DNA from: Paludibacteraceae bacterium
Lineage (GTDB): Bacteria > Bacteroidota > Bacteroidia > Bacteroidales > Paludibacteraceae
Direction of reading: 5' to 3'
Assembly: GCA_905233255.1 (NCBI GenBank)
Contig: CAJOCN010000020.1
Span: 1 to 36,108 of the forward strand
Length of the DNA stretch: 36,108 nucleotides
In this document: in pieces, positions 24,915 to 32,810 of the stretch
How the letters are laid out: each line of letters begins with the position of its first letter
How positions within the stretch are numbered: the stretch's first letter is position 1
Made by a program: the position numbers and the translations under genes
The notes under the pieces: generated by a model
Told to the model about the DNA's origin: nothing
The model's input: only the letters and a program-made list of their open reading frames with translations
Database searches by the model: none

Positions 24915-25847
24915 ATGGCTACAGAAAAAGCTGCAAATCAAGGTTTTGGCGCAAAGTTCATGCATTGGTATGAGTCTTACCAAGGAAAGAACATTGTAAA
25001 CATCGTTTACTCAGTAGGTGCATCCGTCGTTATTATCGGTGCGTTGTTTAAGATTCTGCACTGGCCGGGTGCCAGCCAGGTGCTGATGGTCGGTATGTTT
25101 ACCGAGGCGTTCTTGTTCATTATCGGTGCATTGGAGCACCCGCATCCGGAATTCCACTGGGAGAATGTGTTCCCGCAGTTGCTGGAATATGGTACCAAAC
25201 CGGAGTTATTGGAAGAAAAATCGAAGCAAGCTCGTCCGACCCTTTTGGGTGCCGGCGTAGCCGGAGGTGCAGCAGTAGCTGTAACCGGCGCAGCTGCTCC
25301 CGCAGCAGAGGCAACCGGTGCTGCCGGTGCTAAAGCTCCGGGGCTGAAGGACGAGGATTATAAAGCGCTCAAAGAGGGTATCGCCGAGTTGGCCAAGACC
25401 GCAACGCAGTTCAGCGAGTTGGGTAAAGTGGCTCAGACCGGTGTCAAACTGAATGAAAAACTGGCAGCTGCAGAAGCTGCAACCACGGAGTACGCTGCCA
25501 AACTGGCTAATGCCGGTGTCGCTACGGACTCTTTGGCACAAGCTACCCAAGGTCTGTCCGGCGCTTATGACCAGATCGGTGCTGATCTGAAGTCGGCTGC
25601 CGAGGAGACCAAGGCATACAAGGCCGGTGTGGAGCAGGTAGGCAAGAGCATCGCTTCTCTCAATAGTGTATATGAGTTGCAACTTCAGGCAGTAAACGCA
25701 CAGACTGCTGCTCAGAAAGAGGCTGCCGCTGCCGCTAAAGAGGCTGCAGAAGCACAGGTGGCATTTGCAAACGGCGCTAAGCAACTCCAGAAGCAGGTGG
25801 CTGATCTTAACAGCATCTATGGCTCTATGCTTAATGCGCTGGCGTAA
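24915..25847 (+). CDS. gldL: T9SS inner-membrane motor protein GldL/PorL
   Basis: A 310-residue inner-membrane protein that, with GldM, forms the proton-driven motor energising secretion and gliding. Two transmembrane helices lie at about residues 28-46 and 54-73, with the family motif YQGKNIVNIVYSVGA, FKILHWPGA and charged residues at membrane positions (Lys46, Glu64 in MFTEAFLFIIGALE, Glu74) likely to matter for proton use. The C-terminal 230 residues are an Ala-rich, coiled-coil cytoplasmic region. The order relative to gldM is conserved. Confidence 0.95.
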   Translation: MATEKAANQGFGAKFMHWYESYQGKNIVNIVYSVGASVVIIGALFKILHWPGASQVLMVGMFTEAFLFIIGALEHPHPEFHWENVFPQLLEYGTKPELLEEKSKQARPTLLGAGVAGGAAVAVTGAAAPAAEATGAAGAKAPGLKDEDYKALKEGIAELAKTATQFSELGKVAQTGVKLNEKLAAAEAATTEYAAKLANAGVATDSLAQATQGLSGAYDQIGADLKSAAEETKAYKAGVEQVGKSIASLNSVYELQLQAVNAQTAAQKEAAAAAKEAAEAQVAFANGAKQLQKQVADLNSIYGSMLNALA

Positions 25848-25902
25848 TGCATTGTAAATGATAATTCAGAATTTTTAAAACCAACAATAAAACACTTCAG
25901 CA

Positions 25903-27474
25903 ATGGGTGGAGCAAAAAACTGTCCGGAAACCCCGAGACAAAAAATGATCGGTATGATGTACTTGGTGCTCACCGCCATGTTGGCGTTGAACGTAAGTAC
26001 GGATATCCTCAATGGTTTTACATTGGTGGACAATAGCCTGCACTCCTCTATCGCTGCGTCAGACACGCGTAATGCGAAACTCTATCGTGATTTCAAGGCT
26101 GCCAACGCAGACAACCCTGAGAAAACACAAGAGTGGTATGATAAAGCTGTAGAGGTGCAAAAACGTGCGGATTCGCTCTATAACTACATCCAGGATTTCA
26201 AGGAGCATATTGCTATCCTGGCGGATGGTCAGAAGACGGTGGACGCATGGAAAGCGCAGGGGATTGACCCGACTATGCATATAGAGGGCAATTCAAATCT
26301 CGATGTAACGGCTCAATACGCAATCGTACAAGGTAACGGATTGATTTTAAAAGAAATAGTAGCATACTATCGTGACTATGCAGCAGGGCTCGTAGAGAGC
26401 GATGCGGAGTTGCGCAACTCAATCCTTCAGAACCTCGCTACCGAGCGTGGCTACAACGCGCACGAGAAAGATTCTTGCGATTGGGAGATAGCAATTTTTG
26501 AAGGTATGCCTGTAGGCGCTTCCATCACTATCCTCACTAAGATGCAGAATGATGTTCGTTCGACCGAGAGCCAGTTGATCCAATACTTGATGGATCGTAC
26601 GGACGCGGGTGACCTGCGCGTGAATAAACTGAACGCGTACGTGATTCCAAACTCCAATTATGTGATCCGTGGCGGTAAGTACACGGCGCATATAATTTTG
26701 GCAGCGGTGGACTCGACACAGCGTCCGGAGTACTATGTAGAAGGTCAGCGTATTAATGACCAAGGTGTTTATGAGGTTTCCGCTTCCGGCGTGGGACTGA
26801 AGAAATACTCCGGTTGGATTGCATACCAGAACCCCTCTACGGGCGAGATGGAAAACCTGCCTTTCTCCAGCGAGTATAGCGTAGGAGAGCCGGCTGTGAC
26901 AATCTCGAATAACGACCTCAATATCATGTACCGCGGATATGAGAACAAGTTCTCAATCTCTGTGCCGGGTGTTGCCAACGACAAGGTCAAAGTGACGGTG
27001 AACGGAGCTTCCGTTAAGCAACAGGGTGGTATATGGATTATCAAACCGGGCGATGCTGCCAAGAGTGTTTCCATTTCCGTATCCGCAGAATTGGATGGCC
27101 GTATGCAACCGATGGGAAGCAAGGAATACCGCGTGAAGGCGCTGCCCAGACCGGGTGCATACTTCAAATCGGGTGAGAATGAGTACAACGGTGAGAAACC
27201 TATTCCGCGTAGCGGATTGTTGAACCCGAGCGCAACGGTGATCGCATCGTACGGTCCTGACGGACTGCTCGATCTGCCGTTCCAGATTGCCGGTTTCCGT
27301 GCTAACATCAATGGTGTTTATCTGGAGTCAAAGGGTAATAAGTTCACTCGTGAGCAGTTGGATCGTCTGGGCAAACTCAAACCGGGTAACTCCGTCATCA
27401 TCACGGATATCCGTGCAAAAGGTCCGGACGGCAAGGAGATTCGTCTGTCTCCTATTCCTTTAACGCTGAATTAA
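25903..27474 (+). CDS. gldM: T9SS motor protein GldM/PorM
   Basis: A 523-residue inner-membrane protein with one N-terminal transmembrane helix (KMIGMMYLVLTAMLALNVS, about residues 13-32) and a long periplasmic domain that reaches the GldK/N ring. The start (MGGAKNCPETPRQKMIGMMYLVLTAM) is the strongly conserved GldM N-terminus. The periplasmic part shows the helical first domain and beta-rich later domains (NLMFS-like EYSVGEPAVTISNNDLNIMYRG, FKSGENEYNG). Length matches the family. It is 55 nt from gldL and 12 nt from gldN. Confidence 0.96.
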   Translation: MGGAKNCPETPRQKMIGMMYLVLTAMLALNVSTDILNGFTLVDNSLHSSIAASDTRNAKLYRDFKAANADNPEKTQEWYDKAVEVQKRADSLYNYIQDFKEHIAILADGQKTVDAWKAQGIDPTMHIEGNSNLDVTAQYAIVQGNGLILKEIVAYYRDYAAGLVESDAELRNSILQNLATERGYNAHEKDSCDWEIAIFEGMPVGASITILTKMQNDVRSTESQLIQYLMDRTDAGDLRVNKLNAYVIPNSNYVIRGGKYTAHIILAAVDSTQRPEYYVEGQRINDQGVYEVSASGVGLKKYSGWIAYQNPSTGEMENLPFSSEYSVGEPAVTISNNDLNIMYRGYENKFSISVPGVANDKVKVTVNGASVKQQGGIWIIKPGDAAKSVSISVSAELDGRMQPMGSKEYRVKALPRPGAYFKSGENEYNGEKPIPRSGLLNPSATVIASYGPDGLLDLPFQIAGFRANINGVYLESKGNKFTREQLDRLGKLKPGNSVIITDIRAKGPDGKEIRLSPIPLTLN

Positions 27475-27486
27475 TAAGTTAAGACT

Positions 27487-28434
27487 ATGATAAAGAAAAT
27501 TAGTATTATCGCATGCTTGCTTTTAGGCGTTGTTACGTCTCAGGCACAGCACCAGGTGACCTCGTTCTTTGACGAGATGGGTAGTGCGCGTATCCAGACG
27601 GAGGAGTTCTCCTACGCTCATGATACGATTGTGATGGTAGATCACCGCATTGATGATGTGATTTGGGCGCGTTACGTATATCGCGTGATAGATATGCGTT
27701 ATAAACAGAACTATCAGCTCTATTTCCCGACCAAATCGGATGATGCCGATTATCGTAACCTTTTCAAGGTGATTGCCGATGCAGTCGTAGATGGTCTGCC
27801 CATCTACGAGAAAAACATGGAGACTATCAAACCGGACTTCAAGCAGGAACCCTTACAGCGTAGCATGATCCCGATGATGTTCATGGCGGATGATCCTGCA
27901 GCCGATTATTCGGACGATCCGACCCACTTTGATATCACCGCTTCGGATGCTATGCTGATCCACTATGACAGTGTGGCGGACGAGCTCTCCGGTCATTTCT
28001 ATCGTTTTGAACCGATTGTGCGCAACCAGCTGAAGTACCTGATTCAGGAGGTAGTGTTCTTCGATAAACACACTTCCCGTTTGCATACGAAGATCATGGC
28101 TATCGCACCGCTGCAGGCAGATCTGATCACCACCCGCGACAGTTCAAATGTTATGGCATCCCTGCGTGAGTCTATCATGTTCTGGATTCCGTTCGACAAA
28201 CTGCGTCCGTACATGGCTATGCAGTACGCTATCCCGAACCGCAACGAGGTGAAACGTGTTACCTTTGACGAGTTCTTCCAGAAACGTCTCTTTACCTCTT
28301 ATATCGTAGGTGAGGGTAACATGTATAACCGTTGGATTCCGGATTATGCAAAGGATGAGGCTGAGGTTAAGAAAGAGCAGGCGCGTATCGCTACGGAACT
28401 GCTGAACTTTGAGCAAGATCTCTGGGAATATTAA
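27487..28434 (+). CDS. gldN: T9SS ring protein GldN/PorN
   Basis: A 315-residue periplasmic protein that pairs with GldK in the ring. A signal peptide (KKISIIACLLLGVVTSQAQ) precedes family motifs: DDVIWARYVYRVIDMRYKQN, YFPTK, LFKVIADAV, LKYLIQEVVFFDKHTSRLHTKIMAIAPLQ and VTFDEFFQKRLFTSYIVGEGNMYNR. It completes gldKLMN. Its stop TAA shares one base with the ATG of ftsX, linking secretion and cell-division genes in one transcript. Confidence 0.95.
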   Translation: MIKKISIIACLLLGVVTSQAQHQVTSFFDEMGSARIQTEEFSYAHDTIVMVDHRIDDVIWARYVYRVIDMRYKQNYQLYFPTKSDDADYRNLFKVIADAVVDGLPIYEKNMETIKPDFKQEPLQRSMIPMMFMADDPAADYSDDPTHFDITASDAMLIHYDSVADELSGHFYRFEPIVRNQLKYLIQEVVFFDKHTSRLHTKIMAIAPLQADLITTRDSSNVMASLRESIMFWIPFDKLRPYMAMQYAIPNRNEVKRVTFDEFFQKRLFTSYIVGEGNMYNRWIPDYAKDEAEVKKEQARIATELLNFEQDLWEY

Positions 28435-29294
28435 TGAGGAAACATAGATTTCGTAACTCATACTTTATTTCCGCCGTCAGCGTCTCGCTGGTGTTGTGCC
28501 TCATAGGTATGGAATGTGTGCTCCTGCTGTCGGCAGGAGCGCTCATTACGCGTATGCGCGAGAATATCACCCTCACAGCGGTGCTTTCGCAGGAGGCGGA
28601 TAGTACTCAGTGTGCCCGTCTGGAATCGATTCTGACAGCGGGAGGCCATTGCAGCAGCTATACCTATGTTTCGGAACGACAAGCTCTGGAGGAGCATATC
28701 CGGTCGCTGGGTGAGGATCCGAGTGCGTTCTTGGGTTACAACCCGCTGAGCGCCAGTTATGAGATTCACCCGACGGATGCCTATAGCGCACCGGATAGTC
28801 TGGCGTTGTTGGCGGCGCAGTTAGAGGCGTTGCCTTATGTCACAGAGGTGATCTATCCGCGGGATCTGGCGGACTTGATGTCCAGTAACGTGCATGATTT
28901 CTCGCTTATCTTATTAGCAGTCGCAATCGCTTTATTGCTGGTATCGCTGGTGCTGATCGTTAATACGATCCGTCTGCAGATTTACTCCAAGCGTTTCCTG
29001 ATTAATACGATGACGCTGGTAGGTGCTACCTCATGGGTAACACGCAGGCCGTTTGTGTTGCGGAACATGCTCATGGGATTCATCTCCGGACTGGTAGCGT
29101 TGGCAATCCTCAGCGGTGTGGTCTATTATGTAGAGTACAAACTGGGGCTGTTGCTTTTCCCGCTTACGTGGCAGAATATCACGTTCGTGTCGGTAGTTGT
29201 ATTATGCTCGGGCGTGTTGATCACGCTTATGGCTTCGCTGATTGCTACCGGCAAGTATATCCGCATGGATAATAACTCGTTGTATGAGATTTAA
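28434..29294 (+). CDS. ftsX: Cell division protein FtsX (permease subunit)
   Basis: A 286-residue inner-membrane protein that with FtsE couples ATP hydrolysis to peptidoglycan hydrolase activation at the septum. An N-terminal helix (YFISAVSVSLVLCLIGMECVLL), a periplasmic loop of about 100 residues, and three C-terminal transmembrane helices give the FtsX topology. RLQIYSKRFLINTMTLVGATSWVTRRPF is the conserved cytoplasmic motif. No ftsE is adjacent, which to my knowledge is common in Bacteroidetes. The order ftsX-DUF3098-uppP-truB-queA is also one I recall from this phylum. Confidence 0.92.
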   Translation: MRKHRFRNSYFISAVSVSLVLCLIGMECVLLLSAGALITRMRENITLTAVLSQEADSTQCARLESILTAGGHCSSYTYVSERQALEEHIRSLGEDPSAFLGYNPLSASYEIHPTDAYSAPDSLALLAAQLEALPYVTEVIYPRDLADLMSSNVHDFSLILLAVAIALLLVSLVLIVNTIRLQIYSKRFLINTMTLVGATSWVTRRPFVLRNMLMGFISGLVALAILSGVVYYVEYKLGLLLFPLTWQNITFVSVVVLCSGVLITLMASLIATGKYIRMDNNSLYEI

Positions 29295-29309
29295 TTTTGC
29301 TTTTTTGTT

Positions 29310-29525
29310 ATGAAACATACATTACCTACGCTCAACCTGATCCTGATAGCGGTCTCGGTAGTCATCATCATTTTGGGCTTCGCTCTGATGGCAGGAGAAC
29401 CCTCCGGAGAGGTTTATAACCCCGATATCTTCTCGTTCCGTCGTATTACGGTGGGACCGATGATTTCTCTTTTCGGGTTTGTGTTTATGCTTTTTGCCAT
29501 CTTATTCCGCGCTAAGAAGAAATGA
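29310..29525 (+). CDS. DUF3098-family small membrane protein
   Basis: 71 residues with two transmembrane helices ([22 protein letters not shown] and [18 protein letters not shown]) joined by the conserved stretch [14 protein letters not shown], and a basic end. This is the Bacteroidetes DUF3098 family, usually between ftsX and uppP as here. The function is unknown. The stop overlaps the uppP ATG by 4 bp. Confidence 0.85.
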   Translation: MKHTLPTLNLILIAVSVVIIILGFALMAGEPSGEVYNPDIFSFRRITVGPMISLFGFVFMLFAILFRAKKK

Positions 29526-30328
29526 ACTGGATTGAGGCTCTGATATTGGGAATCATGCAGGGCTTGACGGAGTTTCTCCCTGTTTCTTCGTCGGGTCATC
29601 TGGAGATAGGTCAGGCGTTGTTAGGCACGTCGGGCGAAGAGAATCTGTCGTTTGCTATCTTGGTGCATACGGCCACCGTATTATCCACGCTGGTGATTTT
29701 CCGGCGCGAGGTGGCGCAGCTCTTCAAAGGCACATTTACCACCCTCCAATGGAATGCGGAAAAGGACTATGTAGCGAAAATTCTGGTGTCCATGATACCG
29801 GTGTTTATTGTTGGTATGTTCTTCAAGGACGAGGTAGAGGCATTTTTCGGCAACGGACTGCTTCTGGTGGGCATCTGCCTGCTGGTTACAGCAGTACTAT
29901 TGGCTCTGAGCGAGTGGCTCCAGAAAAAACGCCAAGGTGCAGGTCATGAGGTGGGGTATAAAGATGCTATTATCATCGGTATAGCCCAGGCATGTGCAGT
30001 CCTGCCCGGACTCAGCCGCTCGGGTTCGACCATCGCTACAGGACTCCTCTGCGGTGTCAAGAAAGAGAGTGTGGCGCAGTTTTCCTTCCTGATGGTACTC
30101 ATCCCGATCTTAGGGGAGGCATTCCTTGATCTACTGGATATACTCCAAGGGGAGGCAAGTACGAATCTGGAACTCCTGCCGGCTATCGTCGGCTTTATCG
30201 CAGCGTTTGTAACCGGCTGTTTTGCCTGCCGGTTCATGATAGAGATAGTCCGTCGCCAGCGTCTCGTCTGGTTCGCGGTGTATTGCGCCATAGTCGGCTC
30301 TGTAGCCATCATCACAACCCTCTGCTGA
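29522..30328 (+). CDS. uppP: Undecaprenyl-diphosphatase
   Basis: A 268-residue polytopic membrane enzyme that dephosphorylates undecaprenyl pyrophosphate so the lipid carrier can be reused in peptidoglycan synthesis. Both BacA/UppP signatures are present: [22 protein letters not shown] near the N-terminus, with the catalytic Glu and Ser-rich loop, and [18 protein letters not shown] at about residues 161-178. Length is normal. It is translationally coupled to the gene upstream and 1 nt from truB downstream. Confidence 0.95.
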   Translation: MNWIEALILGIMQGLTEFLPVSSSGHLEIGQALLGTSGEENLSFAILVHTATVLSTLVIFRREVAQLFKGTFTTLQWNAEKDYVAKILVSMIPVFIVGMFFKDEVEAFFGNGLLLVGICLLVTAVLLALSEWLQKKRQGAGHEVGYKDAIIIGIAQACAVLPGLSRSGSTIATGLLCGVKKESVAQFSFLMVLIPILGEAFLDLLDILQGEASTNLELLPAIVGFIAAFVTGCFACRFMIEIVRRQRLVWFAVYCAIVGSVAIITTLC

Positions 30329-30329
30329 T

Positions 30330-31040
30330 ATGTGGGATTTTGAGCAAGGGGAGGTTCTGGCTTTTGATAAACCGCTACACTGGACTTCCTTCGATTTAGT
30401 GGCGAAAGTGCGGTACAACCTCTGCCGGAAACTCGGCACCAAGAAACTGAAAGTCGGTCATACCGGCACTCTCGACCCTTTGGCAACGGGTGTGGTGATC
30501 ATCTGTACAGGGCGTAAGACCAAACTTATTGACCAACTCCAATACGATGTCAAGGAGTATGTGGCAACTCTCCAGTTGGGTGCTACCACGCCGAGTTATG
30601 ACTTGGAGAAAGAGATCGACGCCACTTATCCCACCGAGCATATCACCCGCGCGCTGATAGATGAGACGATCCCGCATTTCCTGGGCGAACAATGGCAAGT
30701 ACCGCCTATGTTCTCTGCAGTGCAGGTGAACGGTAAAAGAGCTTACCAACTGGCGCGCAAAGGTGAGACGGTCGAACTCAAACCCAAACTGCTGGTGATA
30801 GATGAGATAGAGGTGCTCGCTTTCGATGAGGAGAAGATGCAACTGACTCTACGCATCGTGTGCTCCAAAGGTACGTATATCAGAGCTCTGGCGAGGGATA
30901 TCGGCGAGAAACTCAACTCGGGAGCACACCTTATCGCTCTCCGCCGCACCCGAGTAGGAGACACGCGCGTGGAAAACTGTTATACAATAGAAACATTTTT
31001 AGAAAAACTGAACGATTACGAATATGTACAAATCCAATGA
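30330..31040 (+). CDS. truB: tRNA pseudouridine-55 synthase
   Basis: Makes pseudouridine 55 in the T-loop of tRNA. The 236-residue protein has KPLHWTSFDLVAKVR, the catalytic aspartate Asp49 in GHTGTLDPLATGVV, then the tRNA-contact YVATLQLGATTPSYDLEKEI, QVPPMFSAVQVNGKRAYQLAR and CSKGTYIRALARDIGEKL. It is of the short, PUA-less kind. It is followed, with overlap or nearly so, by queA, giving two tRNA-modification genes in a row. Confidence 0.95.
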   Translation: MWDFEQGEVLAFDKPLHWTSFDLVAKVRYNLCRKLGTKKLKVGHTGTLDPLATGVVIICTGRKTKLIDQLQYDVKEYVATLQLGATTPSYDLEKEIDATYPTEHITRALIDETIPHFLGEQWQVPPMFSAVQVNGKRAYQLARKGETVELKPKLLVIDEIEVLAFDEEKMQLTLRIVCSKGTYIRALARDIGEKLNSGAHLIALRRTRVGDTRVENCYTIETFLEKLNDYEYVQIQ

Positions 31041-31041
31041 T

Positions 31042-32145
31042 ATGCGCCTCTGCCAGTTTAAGTTCAAACTGCCGGAGGAACAAATAGCCCAATTCCCTGC
31101 CTCCTATCGCGACGAGGCACGTTTGATGGTACTCCACCGCAAATCAGGCGAGGTGGAGCATAAGTCCCTGCCCGAGTTGGTAGAGTATTTTGACGAAGGT
31201 GACCTCTTTGTCTTCAATGACTCCAAGGTTTTCCCCGCCCGTCTATGGGGACATAAGGAGAAAACGAACGCTTTGATAGAGGTCTTCCTGCTCCGCGAAC
31301 TGAACCATCGTAATCGTTACTGGGATGTCCTTGTAGAGCCGGCGCGTAAGATTCGTATCGGTAATAAACTCACGTTTGAGGATGATCCCTCTATTGTAGC
31401 CGAGGTGATAGATAACACTACCAGCCGCGGACGTACTTTCCGCTTCCTCACCGACTATGACAACGAGGAGTTCGTACCCCGTCTTTATGCCCTTGGTAGC
31501 GCACCGCTGCCGCGGTATATCCGCCGGCCGATGGACCCGGAGACATTTGAGAAATACACCGAAATCTTCCACGATCAGCCGGTCAAGGAGATGGATACAG
31601 AACGTTACCAGACCGTTTTTGCCGATAAGATCGGCGCTGTGGCTGCGCCGGCTTCCGGTCTGCATTTCTCCAAACAGCTCCTCAAACGCATGGAGATTCA
31701 CGGCATTGAGTCCACTTTCATGACCAGCCATGTTTCCCTCGGTATTTTCAAGGAGATCGATGTGGAGGACCTGACGAAGAATAAGATGGAATCTGAGCAA
31801 ATCATCCTGCCGGCACCTATGGTCGAGGCGGTGAATAAAGCTCATGAGAACTCCAAACGCGTCTGTGCTGTCGGCACAGAGGTCATGCGTGCCATGGAGA
31901 CCATTGTAGGTACGAACGGTATGCTCAAACCCTATGACGGATGGACCAATAAGTTCATCTTCCCGCCTTACCGCTTCACCGCAGCCAATAGTTTCTTCGT
32001 CAATTTCTACCTGCCGCAGTCGAGCCAGATGCTCATGGTAGCTGCTTTTGCCGGGTATGAGGAGACGATGAACGCTTACGAAGAGGCTGTCAAAGAGGGC
32101 TATCGGTTCGGTGATTATGGAGATGCAATGCTCATAGTTGACTAA
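31042..32145 (+). CDS. queA: S-adenosylmethionine:tRNA ribosyltransferase-isomerase
   Basis: Converts preQ1 in tRNA to epoxyqueuosine using SAM. ATG 31042 (MRLCQFKFKLPEEQIAQFPA) matches the usual N-terminus; ATG 31024 is possible but would overlap truB by 17 bp. The 367-residue product has DEARLMVLHRKSGE, DLFVFNDSKVFPARLWG, the core GAVAAPASGLHFSKQLLKRM, TSHVSLGIFKEI, and FIFPPYRFTAANSFFVNFYLPQSSQMLMVAAFAG. The stop overlaps the ung start by one base. Confidence 0.95.
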   Translation: MRLCQFKFKLPEEQIAQFPASYRDEARLMVLHRKSGEVEHKSLPELVEYFDEGDLFVFNDSKVFPARLWGHKEKTNALIEVFLLRELNHRNRYWDVLVEPARKIRIGNKLTFEDDPSIVAEVIDNTTSRGRTFRFLTDYDNEEFVPRLYALGSAPLPRYIRRPMDPETFEKYTEIFHDQPVKEMDTERYQTVFADKIGAVAAPASGLHFSKQLLKRMEIHGIESTFMTSHVSLGIFKEIDVEDLTKNKMESEQIILPAPMVEAVNKAHENSKRVCAVGTEVMRAMETIVGTNGMLKPYDGWTNKFIFPPYRFTAANSFFVNFYLPQSSQMLMVAAFAGYEETMNAYEEAVKEGYRFGDYGDAMLIVD

Positions 32146-32807
32146 TGAATGTACGGATAGATCCATCTTGGCAACGCGTGTTACAACCGGAGTTTGACAA
32201 GCCTTATTTCGAACTCCTCACATCGTATGTCCGTACCCAATACCAGACCCGCCGGTGTTTTCCTCCGGCTGGTCTGATTTTTAATGCTTTTGACTCCTGT
32301 CCTTTTGATGCCGTCAGAGTGGTGATCATAGGTCAGGACCCCTATCATGAGGATGGGCAGGCGATGGGACTCTCTTTCTCGGTACCCGAGGGAGTGCAGA
32401 TTCCCCCGTCGCTGATGAATATCTACAAGGAGATTCACCGGGATCTCGGCACGCCTATCCCGCAGAGCGGAGATCTCCGCCGGTGGGCACAGCAGGGAGT
32501 CCTTCTCCTCAATGCAACGCTGACGGTGGAGGCACATAAAGCCGGAAGCCATCAGGGAAAGGGATGGGAAGAACTGACCGATGCAGCTATCGCCGCGCTT
32601 AACAAAGAGCGCGAACATCTGGTCTTCATGCTTTGGGGATCGTACGCCCAGCGAAAAGGGCAGTTCATTGACCGCCGCAAGCACCTTGTCCTGCAGACTT
32701 CGCACCCTTCGCCGCTTTCCGTCTATCGCGGTTTCGACGGATGCGGACATTTCTCCGCAGCAAACAATTATCTGATTAAGAACGGGCTCCCGCCCATTAA
32801 CTGGTAA
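32145..32807 (+). CDS. ung: Uracil-DNA glycosylase
   Basis: A base-excision repair enzyme that removes uracil from DNA. The 220-residue sequence has the water-activating loop VVIIGQDPYHEDGQAMGLSF with catalytic Asp65, the Pro-rich PPSLMNIYKEI, LLLNATLTVEAHKAGSH and the Leu-insertion loop TSHPSPLSVYRGFDGCGHF. It is a family 1 UDG of normal length. It lies 3 nt before polA, so the glycosylase and the gap-filling polymerase of the same repair pathway are adjacent. Confidence 0.96.
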   Translation: MNVRIDPSWQRVLQPEFDKPYFELLTSYVRTQYQTRRCFPPAGLIFNAFDSCPFDAVRVVIIGQDPYHEDGQAMGLSFSVPEGVQIPPSLMNIYKEIHRDLGTPIPQSGDLRRWAQQGVLLLNATLTVEAHKAGSHQGKGWEELTDAAIAALNKEREHLVFMLWGSYAQRKGQFIDRRKHLVLQTSHPSPLSVYRGFDGCGHFSAANNYLIKNGLPPINW

Positions 32808-32810
32808 ACC

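Noticed and set aside
24915..25847. The Ala-rich half of GldL as an abnormal expansion like that in SdhA
   Set aside because: Total length matches known GldL/PorL proteins, which have a long helical C-terminal region.
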